Of a stretch of DNA of 64,000 bases, positions 55,914-64,000 are shown in pieces (positions within the stretch are counted from its first letter, which is position 1; every line of letters begins with the position of its first letter). A program made the position numbers and the translations under genes. The notes beneath the pieces were generated by a model. The model had not been told where the DNA came from. It saw only the letters and a program-made list of their open reading frames with translations, and did no database searches. This stretch comes from Dryocosmus kuriphilus (Eukaryota; Arthropoda; Insecta; Hymenoptera; Cynipidae). The stretch is from NCBI GenBank assembly GCA_038277395.1, contig CM076190.1, positions 248,415,256-248,479,255 of the forward strand, given 5' to 3'.

Positions 55914-58900
55914 GTGGGAAGACTAAAGTATTTTAATGGCAGGTGGTCTAGGATCACTGATGACAAATTCGTTCTTAATTGTATATCAGGGTATAAGATT
56001 CCAGTCAGAAAAGAGATTCATAGTTTGAAGAATAGTGAATGTTTCCATTATAACGTAGATAAAAAAGATCTTCCGGATCTTCAGTTGGCCATTGACGAAC
56101 TTTTAGGAAAGGAAGTTATAGTTCCCTGCGAAGACGCTGAGGGTCAGTTTTTGTCTCCATATTTTTACATTCTCATCAAAGAAGGTATTAGATTTATGCA
56201 AAATTTGACTTTCGCGGATTTCATGAAATCTCCACGTTTTAAGACCTCCTGAATCCGAAAAAATGGTTTTTACGACCGTGTCTGTCTGTCTGTCTGTTGG
56301 CGTTGTCGTCGTTGTCGTTGTCGTCGTTGTCGTCGTTGTCGTCGTCGTTGTCGTTGTCGTCTGTTCCCACGATAACTTTCGAAGGACTAATCGGATTGGA
56401 TTGCGCTTTGGCACACTTCTTTAAGGTCCAAAAAGAAAGGACGGACGAGTTCGTTAACCAGCGGTTTTTGACCAACGGTTATGGTTTTATCCATCAAAAA
56501 CGGTTTTCACAAAATCAAAAAATCCATTTTCCGGCTAAACTATCAGAGATACAAAAAAAATGTAAGTAAGTAAAATTGTTCATCTCAAAAAAATCTACAA
56601 ATTTTGTCTTAACCGTTTTTTGATAAAATGAACGGTTTTTGTTTTAATCAAGAAAACGCTATTAAAATTTAAAAACTGTGGTTTCCCGCCAAAATATTCA
56701 AGATACCAAAAAATAGTAAAGAACAAAGTTGTTCAATTTAAAAAGATCTACAAATTTTATTTTAACCATTTTTTCATAAAATGCACGGTTTTTGGTTTAA
56801 TCGATAAAACGTTATTAAAAATTAAAGATTTCAAATTTTCCGCCAAACTATGGAAGATACGGAAAAATAATAATAAACAAAGTTGTTCGCCTACAAATTG
56901 TCTACAAATTTGCTCTTTATCATTTTTTTGATCAGACGCGTAGTTTTTGAGGTATTCGTGAAATATGTTATGAAATATAAAGAAAACCACTTTTCAGCAA
57001 AACTGTGCAAGATATGAGAAAATATTAACAAGCAGAATTGTTCACCTTGGAAATAGCTACAAAATTTATTTATAAGACTCATCGTTTTACTTTTAAGAAT
57101 CGAAATCCTGTATTGTAAAAATTTGGAAAATCAAAAAGAGCTTTACCAATCTATAATGTGTTTTAAAGAAACGTAATTATCGAGCGTGAAGCGCGAGTGT
57201 CATGATGAGAATGTATTCCTTAAGGGCGATAGAGCCTTAAGTAAAATAATTTCTTTTGTAATTTCTAATTTAAAGATTTATACGATCTATAAACACCGAG
57301 CGCGTAGCGCGAGGTGAATAATCTATCGAGCGCGAAGCGCGAGTGCCAACAGACGCGCGCCCTAGGCGCGCTCATACTTTGCGCGAAGCGCGGCGCGCGT
57401 AGCGCGCGATGAGAATGTGCCCGCGCAGCGGGCAGATTTTTTGGTTAAAAAGCCTAATGGATCTCATAGATTTATTTTAAATTTAAAACGTTTTAATAAC
57501 TTTGTGGTCAAAAAACATTTTAAACTTGAAGATCTAAGAACTGCGGTTCATTTAATTTTTCCAGACTTTTTTCTATGCTCATTAGACTTGGTAGATGCCT
57601 GTCTTACTATTCCGGTGCATGAGGAAAGCAGAAAATATCTCAGATTCAGGTTTAATAACATTTTGTATGAATTTGTTTGCCTACCATTCGGTTTATGTAC
57701 TGCACCCTTTGTTTGCACAAAAATAATGAAGGTGGTTGTTAGATCTTTAAGAGACTCAGGTTTTTCATTAGTAATATATCTGGATGATATTTTATGCATT
57801 GAAGAAGGTCTGTGAAAATGTAAAAGAAATGTCTATGAGAGCAGCAGACTGCTAGAAAAACTAGGTTTTTTGATAAACTATAAAAAATCAAATCTAATGC
57901 CATCCAAAAGAGGTAAATTCCTAGGTTTTATTATTGATACTCACAAATATGCTATTGACCTGCCTCAGTAAAAACGGGATAACATCCTTGAATTGGTAGA
58001 CAAATTTTTAAAAATGAGAATCTGTTCAATCAGAGAGTTCGCACAGCTGATTGGCAAGCTAGTTTCTTGCTGTCCAGCAGTTGAGTACGGTTGGCTGTAT
58101 ACTAAGTTGTTAGAAAAAGAAAAAATTTTTCAACTGATTTTTAAAAATTATAATTTTAACAAGATTATGGAAATACCAGACTCTGTTAAACAAGAATTAG
58201 TTTGGTGGAAAAATAATATACAAAGAAGTATACATCTCATTAAAGACGGATCTTTCGCTATGACAATTTTTACCGATGCTTGAGCTACTGGTTGGGGGGC
58301 TACAGATGGTAAGAAGAGGATTTTTGGTTTTTGGTCGCCAGCTGAACAAAAATATCATATTAATTTTTTGGAACTGTTAACAGTTAAATTAGCCTTAGAA
58401 GCTTTAGCTGAACATGTAACAGATTCTCAGATCTTAATCTGTATTGATAATACCACAGCCTTGTATTACATTAATAAGATGGATGGCATTAGGGTTGATA
58501 GTTTTAGCAAATTAGCTAGGAATATTTGGCAATGGGCTGAGGCTAGGAAAATTAATCTGTTAGCCTCTTATATTCCCTCAAGGGGAAATGTGGAGGCGGA
58601 TAAATTATCTAGGATTCAAAATAATGATACTGAGTGAGAGTTGAATGATCTTTATTCCCAAAAAATCATTAGTAATTTCGGTCAACTTAATATTGATCTT
58701 TTTGTGTCTCAAGTCAACGCTAAATGCAAGAAATTTATTTCATGGAAACCAGATAACAGAGCTCTTTATATTGACGCATTCACTACATATCTCTTGGGCA
58801 AACTGGTACTTTTACGCATTCCCTCCGTTTGCGATTATTCTCAAAACCCTTGCAAAAATTAAACATGAAGGAGCACATGGTATCTTAGTAGTTCCTTTCT

Positions 58901-59042
58901 GGAAAAATCAACCATGGTTCCCTCTCTTTGAGAGTTCAATTGTAGGAAAACGTTTAATTCTAAAGGCTAATCCAGATTTACTGTTGTCTCCATGTAGGTC
59001 ATTTCTCCACCCGAGATCGGAACACTTAAGTTTGATTGCGTG
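55914..59042 (+). pseudogene. DIRS reverse transcriptase / RNase H, interrupted
   Basis: Opens just after gag: DLPDLQLAIDELLGKEVIVP, then split inside the SPYF|LVKKPNGSHRFI motif by the insertion at 56166-57436. It resumes with DLVDACLTIPVHEESRK, FVCLPFGLCTAPFVCTKIMK and VIYLDDILCIEEG (catalytic Asp pair). RNase H: FTDA.ATGWGA, HINFLELLTVKLALEAL, ICIDNTTALYYINK, NVEADKLSR. After a +1 shift near 58790 the DIRS-specific ILVVPFWKNQPWFPLF is read. Stops: TGA 57813, TAA 57969, TGA 58281 and TGA 58635 (first bases, approximate). Inactive. Confidence 0.92.
56166..57436 (+). mobile_element. DINE-1-like Helentron-derived element, copy D
   Basis: Inserted in a T-run of the DIRS RT, which gives its borders. 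5' start ACATTCTCATCA (56167); 3' part TGATGAGAATGT-like (57408-57418) followed by the hairpin GCCCGCGCAGCGGGC (57419-57433) and AGA. Inside: GACTTTCGCGGATTTCATG, a GTTGTCGTC microsatellite (56299-56361), at least four diverged ~110-base modules with AGATACxxAAAAAT, and a GCGCGAAGCGCG palindromic section. No coding. Subterminal inverted repeats, 3' hairpin and insertion between T residues without duplication fit Helentron-associated elements (HINE/DINE-1). Confidence 0.8.
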
Positions 59043-60005
59043 CAGAGTATCCGGAGTTCCTTCCAAATGAAAGACATCCCTACTGAGGCCTTAGATATAG
59101 CCTTAGCTTCTCTGAGTAAATCGACAATAAAGCAATACGCTGGCGCTTTAAAGCTATGGAGTGATTTTGCCAAAAATAAGGGAATAGATTTTCTAGATAC
59201 TCAGCCAGGTTTCGTGTTAAGTTGTTTAACAGATCGTTTTAATTTAGGGGCCTCCTATGGTACGTTAAATTCCTACAGAAATGCAATCTCCTTAATCTCG
59301 GTGAACAAGATTGGTGAGCACGCAAGTATTACTAGATTTATGAGAGGAGTTTATAAATTAAGGCCTTCTAAACCTAAGTATACGTCAACTTGGGATGTTT
59401 CAATTGTTTTAGACTATTTAGAGAAGTTAAATACTTCATCTCTCAGAGATTTCACCTGTAAGACAGTGATACTTTTGGCTTTAAGTACTGCTCAGAGAGC
59501 TCAGACTTTATCAAAGATTAAGTTACCTAATGTTAAAAGAGTTGCAAAGGGTTTAGAGATTAGAGTGCCAGATATATTAAAGACGTCTGGCCCTGGTAAA
59601 TATCAACCAAGTTTACAACTGCCAGTTTTTAAGGATAGGCCTAAAATATGTGTGGTTTCTGCGATACTATAATATATAGATAGAACTAAGCTATTAAGAA
59701 AAGACTGTGAACAATTGTTTGTTACTTTTAAAAAACCGATTCATGCAGCTAGTACGCAGACCATTAGTAGATGGGTGAAAGAATGTTTAAGAAAGAGTGG
59801 AGTTGATGTGACAATTTTTTCTGCGCATTCAGCACGTCATGCTTCGACATCAGCAGCCTTTGATAAGGGCATGGATTTTGACATTACTAGGCATACTGCA
59901 GGTTGGACAGAGCGATCACAGGTCTTTGCCAGGTTTTATAATCGAGCTATCACTTCAGAGTGCAGTGATTTTGTAAGAGTTGTTCTCAATGAATCTGATA
60001 AATAA
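59040..60005 (+). pseudogene. DIRS tyrosine recombinase (one stop)
   Basis: Open from about 59040 to 60005 in one frame, broken only by TAA at 59670-59672. Start of the catalytic protein is probably MKDIPTEALDIALASLSKST near 59067. N-terminal core-binding part: STIKQYAGALKLWSDFAKNK. Catalytic residues: Arg in STAQRAQTL, His-x-x-Arg in FSAHSARHASTS, Trp in HTAGWTERS, and the nucleophile Tyr in FARFYNRA. The enzyme integrates circular DNA copies without target duplication. Its length (about 310 codons) is normal. Nearly intact. Confidence 0.92.
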
Positions 60006-60117
60006 AAAAAATTTAAAAAAAAAGATAGATCTTAATTAATTATTGTTGCATTGCTGCTTAATTTTGTAGGGCTACCATATAAAGAACAAGACAAAGAAAC
60101 TATAAACAACTCTAAGC

Positions 60118-60233
60118 AACTACAGAGTAATATAGAAGAGCGAGGACGAAATATAAGTAATCGATCAAACGAACTTACCTGAAGTGAAGTTCGATCGAAA
60201 TTATATGACGTCCTCGCTCGAATATATTACATC
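60118..60233 (-). repeat. DIRS internal complementary region
   Basis: 60124-60152 is the complement of the left end (TATAGAAGAGCGAGGACGAA), and 60165-60230 the complement of the right end (CTTACCTGAAGTGAAGTTCG and CGTCCTCGCTCGAATATATT), placed back to back. Confidence 0.9.
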
Positions 60234-60325
60234 CGTCCCCATTAAATAAATATTTTATTTATTTATTTAGTTATTCCCATCCTCTTTTTAGTTTTACTCT
60301 ATCTCTAGCCTTTAACTCTAAAATA

Positions 60326-60500
60326 TGAGGTTCGGTATGATCGAGGAGTGGAGTATGGCGGCGAGCGCCTTTTTTGAACTCTAAATACGTGTGCTACCTA
60401 GCGAACAGAAGGGATATTACAGAGTAATATATTCGAGCGAGGACTTCATATAATTTCGATCGAACTTCACTTCAGGTAAGTTCGCTTGATCGATTAATTA
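60326..60500 (-). repeat. DIRS right terminal repeat
   Basis: Inverted copy of the left repeat to 60446, then about 50 extra bases (CATATAATTTCGATCGAACT ... TTGATCGATTA) that are absent on the left but present inverted in the internal region. Confidence 0.88.
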
Positions 60501-60669
60501 TATTATAGTTAATTTGACAAATTTTGTGCAAATTTGACTTATTCATATTAAACTATTGAATTTTTGAATATTATTTGTGTATTTTATATCAACCTATTTA
60601 TGAACTTCTTCACAAACGCTCACATGATTCAAGAGTGGCGCATGTTCCTCCTTAACATGAGGAAAAGAA

Positions 60670-60948
60670 TGAATATTCGTTCGTCGTTGGAGAGAATCAT
60701 CAGTGAAGAAAACTTTTGTCGATATTCCAGCAGAATTTTTTATTTAAACAGTCAACGTTTCGACACTTGGTTTGCGTCCTTATCAAGACTAACAATTTAT
60801 TTTTTTAACAAAAATACATAACTAACATCAAAAACCGAGAAAATAAACAAAAACAATAAGTGTTGAAGACATGTTAATACACAACACCTGATAATGAATT
60901 ATAAATATGCACACTTCATATAAGCTCTTTTAACAACATGAGTTATTT
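60670..60948. repeat. Penelope copy 2 terminal repeat (distal side)
   Basis: 60670-60728 (GGAGAGAATCATCAGTGAAG) is repeated directly at 63750-63808. 60806-60948 (TAATGAATTATAAATATGCA) is repeated inverted at 63838-63980. The stretch between, 60729-60805, is single-copy here and contains the hammerhead-like motif. Confidence 0.8.
60750..60790 (-). ncRNA. Hammerhead-ribozyme-like motif, degenerate
   Basis: Minus strand: AGTC, then TTGATAA, then GGAC...GTGTC, then GAAACGTT, then GACT. AGUC pairs with GACU as stem I; GAC with GUC as a short stem II; ACGU is the minimal stem III known from Penelope ribozymes; U before GAC would be the cleavage site. The core differs from CUGANGA/CUGAUNA by C to U at the first position. 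Position in a Penelope terminal repeat fits. Probably inactive; not proven. Confidence 0.4.
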
Positions 60949-61263
60949 TTTTCCTCAATTGTCTGATTCTTTTGTAAATTTATGAGTATTTTATTTACTC
61001 GAGTCAATCTTTTGAGCTCCTTATTGTATGATAATATGACTAGAATTGAAGGAAAATGTTACACCCAAGCAAGTAATGAATTGGGAAATATGAAAGGTGA
61101 GGAAAGGGGGGAAAAAGAATATTGTGGGGTAAGTGAGGAGAGGGAACAAAATAAAAGAAAAACTTGGAATTGGGGAATAATGGGATGGAATTATACAAAT
61201 TTGATTAAGGAATCGTAAACATCATGCCACTTTTCTTGATCTGTTTGTTTATTTATCGTTGAT
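60949..61263. other. No gene recognised
   Basis: Purine-rich stretch at 61080-61165. Likely untranslated tail of the Penelope element. Confidence 0.4.
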
Positions 61264-61379
61264 TCGTGGTTATTTTTAATGTGAATCATTTCTGAAACCA
61301 TACGTTTTCCATAATGTTTTTCAGAATCCAAAATCTTAACATCATCCCAATTGAAGTGGTGATCATGTTCAATAATACG

Positions 61380-61565
61380 TTAAGTTATTACATTCATTCC
61401 TTGTGTGTTTAAACTATTAATATTTCTTTTGTGTTCATCAGTTCTTTTCTTAAAGTAACGTTTAGGTTGGTCCACATAGCAAGCATTACAATCTCGACAA
61501 TTTATTTTGTAAACAACTTGGGACTTCTCTGAATGTGGAATCTTATCTTTACCTGTTTTGATCAT
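61380..61565 (-). pseudogene. GIY-YIG endonuclease, Penelope copy 2
   Basis: Reads VVYKINCRDCNACYVDQPKR and YFKKRTDEHKRN. The Cys pair before the motif and the Arg/Lys helix after it match Penelope nucleases. YVDQP stands where YVGQT is normal, so the glycine of the active-site loop is changed to Asp. A stop at about 61566 separates it from the RT. Confidence 0.85.
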
Positions 61566-63820
61566 TCAATCTAATTTCATTGGTATATTAAAGACAGTCT
61601 CCATATTGTATTTTTTGTTTAGTTCAAATTTGAATTTTTCAGAAAGGCCTTTTGCAAACGGAAGAACAATTTTTTCGCTAGTAATCTGAAAATCATTATT
61701 TTCCTTACTACTATAACTCTTATGAGCATTTAACCGATTCGAAATATGTTTCTTGATGAATGAAATTGGATATAAATTATTTTTCAAAACCGATTCAATG
61801 TAATTCAAATTTTCTGAATGAAATTTAGGATGAGATAACGTGATTACTTTGTCTGCCAGACAGTATATAGTGCCAATCTTATGTTCAATCGGATGATTTG
61901 AAATAAAACTGATATACCTTCCTGATGATGTCGGTTTGTGAAACCAGTTGGTGCACAAATATCCATCATCATCCTTTAAAACGGAAACATCTAAAAAATT
62001 TAAACAATTACTGTTTTCAATTTAATGAGTAAACTGTAGATGAACATTATATATATTGAAAGAATGTAATCCTTCATTAATCTTTTGGTGAGGGACGATC
62101 ATGGGGATGTCATCAACGAATCGTTTATAAATTTTGGTTTTGAAACTAAGTCTATTAAGACAATGTTTTTTAAGGTCGTCCATCACAATAGCAGCGAATA
62201 CTGTAAACAATGGAGAACCCATTGGGGAACCCAAAATCTGTGCATAAAGTTTGTTATTTAATGTAAAGTAGGAGGAAATGAATAAGAACAGAATGCTTCT
62301 GAAAAATTCTGTTTTGGGCAAATTAGTATTTCTTTCAATATCAATGCATCTTCATTCTAAAGCTTTAATCACAAATTACATTCTGATTTTTGAAAACAGA
62401 GATGTTACATCAAGAGAAATAAGTCACTCATCGTTGGAAATACAAATCTGTTGGTTTTCAAATAATTTAACAAACTCTAAACTATTTTTGACAATATTAT
62501 TTTGTTTACTGATGGAGGTTGTAATTAAATTGTCTAAAAATTTCGCTAAACTGTAAGTGGGTGAATCTATAAGAGCTACGATTATTCTTAACGGGTGAAT
62601 ATGTTTATGGATTTTTGGAAGACCATAAGCTCTGGGTAGATGATGATTCCCAATGGGTGATCTTAGATTATCATAAGCTTGCTTATCAATTTACTTATTA
62701 TTGAACAGATGTTTGACTAAATCATTAATCCCTTCTTGTTATAGTCTGACAGGTTTTTTTGTCAAGATCTTATATGTATTTTGATCATTCAATAATAAGT
62801 CCATTTTTTCAACATACTCAGATATTTCCATCACCACCGTTATTTTTCCTTTTTCTGGTCTAGTTACGAGAAGATATTTGTTACTTTTCAAAAATATTTT
62901 GCATTCATTAATTTTCTGATAAATAAGTTTCTCAAAAAACATGGTATGTTTTTGTTTGTTTATGAAATTTGTAACACTTGGGCCAAATTCAGTTCTGATT
63001 TCCTTAATCAATTATGTATCAATTCGAAAGCTACTTGATTCAAAATCTTTTAAAAGATGGAAGACTGGAGTTTAGTTTCTTTTTTTCATAATTGGAGCAC
63101 TGAAATTACCTCCGAGACTTAAAATTCTTAATACATTATTGGGAATGCTTTTACTCGAAAGATTAATAATCCATTGTTATTTTGAGGTGAATCAAAAAAG
63201 GAGACAAAGTGAGACTTCTGTTGTTTGAAACAATCTTCGAATTTTTTAATAGACTTTTGTTTTTAGAAGTGATTATATTTGGCAATTTTTGTATAGTTAA
63301 ACTGATAAAACTTATAGAGTAACTGGTTTAGTAGCATATATTTAAGGGTATTTTCAATCTTCAATAATCGGTTTTCATGTATTTTAATGTTGATATTAAG
63401 ATCTTTAATCTCTAAATTCAAAATGGAACGTTTGTATTTATTGTGTATTGTGTTCATGATGCTTTTAACCTTACCATTCTTGAAGTACATTGTAGATCTT
63501 AATTGTAAAATGTGTTTAGGAGGAATATAATGTTGTCGGCATTTTAACAAGGAAATCCTTTGATGGTCACAAATTTGGATTTTTTTATTGGTATTCAGCC
63601 AATATTTAAACCAGGATGTCGTTGAACCTCCAAATTCCATTTTTATTCTTTGAAAGAATGGTTCTTGGTTTTGTGAGTCTCCATTGTTGATGAAATTGTG
63701 ACGTGAAGTTAATGGTGGAAAAATAGTCGTCATAATCAAAATTATAAGTATGAATATCTGTTTGTCGCTGGAGAGAATCATCAGTGAAGAAAACTTTTCT
63801 CGATAATAAGAAACAAAAAA
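61566..63820 (-). pseudogene. Penelope RT, copy 2
   Basis: 63820-63263: N-terminal region with ICDHQRISLLKCRQHYIPPK, Lys-rich helices. 63011-62739: LVTRPEKGKITVVMEISEYV, the Penelope start motif (usually DKGN). 62321-62022: QILGSPMGSPLF and KRFVDDIPMIVP with the catalytic Asp pair. 61958-61566: TNWFHKPTSSGRYISFISNH, a conserved downstream block, then LADKVITLSHPKFH. Multiple frame changes and stops between pieces. Inactive copy of a telomerase-related RT. Confidence 0.88.
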
Positions 63821-63980
63821 AGAAAGAGAAGAAAAAAAACTCATGTTGTTAAAAGAGCTTATATGAAATGTGCATATTTATAATTCATTATCAGGTATTG
63901 TGTGTTAACATGTTTTTAACACTTATTGTTTTTTTTATTTATTTTCTCCGTTTTTGATGTTAATTATGTATTTTTATTTT
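63750..63980. repeat. Penelope copy 2 terminal repeat (5' side)
   Basis: 63750-63808 is a direct copy of 60670-60728; 63838-63980 is an inverted copy of 60806-60948. The last 20 bases of the window are T/A-rich flank. Confidence 0.8.
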
Positions 63981-64000
63981 TAAAAAAAATTTTTATTCTT

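Larger units (their letters stand above)
54275..60500 (+). mobile_element. DIRS-type tyrosine-recombinase retrotransposon
   Basis: Inverted terminal repeats (54277-54410 and 60326-60460) share TACTCCACTCCTCGATCATA and GAGTTCAAAAAAGGCGCTCG. An internal complementary region (60118-60233) joins the complements of the two extreme ends, the arrangement DIRS elements use to form circles. Inside: gag with probable intron, RT/RNase H, tyrosine recombinase; no integrase, no LTRs. No methyltransferase was seen. The RT is broken by the DINE-1-like copy D. About 4.95 kb without it. Confidence 0.93.
60670..63980 (-). mobile_element. Penelope-like retroelement, degenerate (copy 2)
   Basis: Minus strand order: basic N-terminal region (63820-63263), RT (63011-61566), GIY-YIG (61565-61380), with terminal repeats at both sides in mixed direct and inverted orientation. 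Related to, but clearly diverged from, copy 1 at 1850-4265. Confidence 0.85.

Noticed and set aside
56299..56361. Coding Asp/Asn or Ser/Leu repeat (GTTGTCGTC)
   Set aside because: It is the microsatellite part of the DINE-1-like element, also present in copy C; open frames arise from the simple repeat.
57813..58637. TGA read as Trp (altered genetic code)
   Set aside because: The pogo, recombinase and gag frames here use TGG for Trp normally and other stop types also occur in the RT, so decay is simpler.
60982..61218. 78-codon plus-strand frame
   Set aside because: Purine-rich low-complexity sequence in the Penelope untranslated region; no motif.

Overview
The window is from an arthropod nuclear genome, most likely an insect. 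It is AT-rich, and almost every recognisable coding segment belongs to a transposable element (TE) of a type common in insects: mariner, Tc1, pogo, hAT, Penelope, Ty3/Gypsy, BEL/Pao, DIRS, R1-like LINE and DINE-1-like Helentron. There are short spliceosomal introns and AATAAA signals. I see no operons, ribosome binding sites, tRNAs, rRNAs, CRISPR arrays or prophage genes. The species cannot be named from this sequence.

Layout. 0-1.1 kb: Tc1/mariner-type transposase fossil (minus). 1.85-4.27 kb: Penelope-like element (plus). 4.60-8.72 kb: DNA transposon of unassigned superfamily with long modular inverted repeats and a TTA target duplication, split by a mariner (6.04-6.98 kb). 8.7-21.1 kb: copy A of a composite repeat with a DINE-1-like element, interrupted by a probable solo LTR (10.9-12.4 kb) and a full Ty3/Gypsy element with two LTRs (12.5-20.5 kb). 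22.7-23.9 kb: mariner (minus). 24.4-25.5 kb: another DINE-1-like copy. 26.5-28.05 kb: non-autonomous inverted-repeat element. 28.4-28.6 kb: TTAA-flanked MITE. 29.0-38.9 kb: copy B of the composite repeat, holding a hAT element and a second inverted-repeat element that contains a LINE, which itself contains an ORF1-only R1-like copy.

39.0-39.8 kb: the one candidate non-TE gene, the last two exons of an unrecognised protein on the minus strand. 40.1-41.3 kb: Tc1 element. 42.5 kb: minisatellite. 44.3-47.3 kb: pogo-like transposon with an open, spliced 602-codon transposase, the best preserved gene here. 48.0-51.8 kb: decayed BEL/Pao element. 53.3 kb: a 110-nt near-perfect hairpin. 54.3-60.5 kb: DIRS retrotransposon with inverted terminal repeats, internal complementary region, a probable gag intron and a tyrosine recombinase, broken by a DINE-1-like insertion. 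60.7-64.0 kb: a second Penelope-like element (minus) with mixed direct and inverted terminal repeats and a hammerhead-like motif.

The genes do not form a pathway. The region is a sink of nested insertions whose relative order can be read from who interrupts whom. Less explained material: the 4.6-8.7 kb transposon with nuclear-receptor-like motifs in its ends, the intact pogo element with a PHD-type finger, the DIRS intron, the 53.3 kb hairpin, the hammerhead-like motif and the 39 kb gene.
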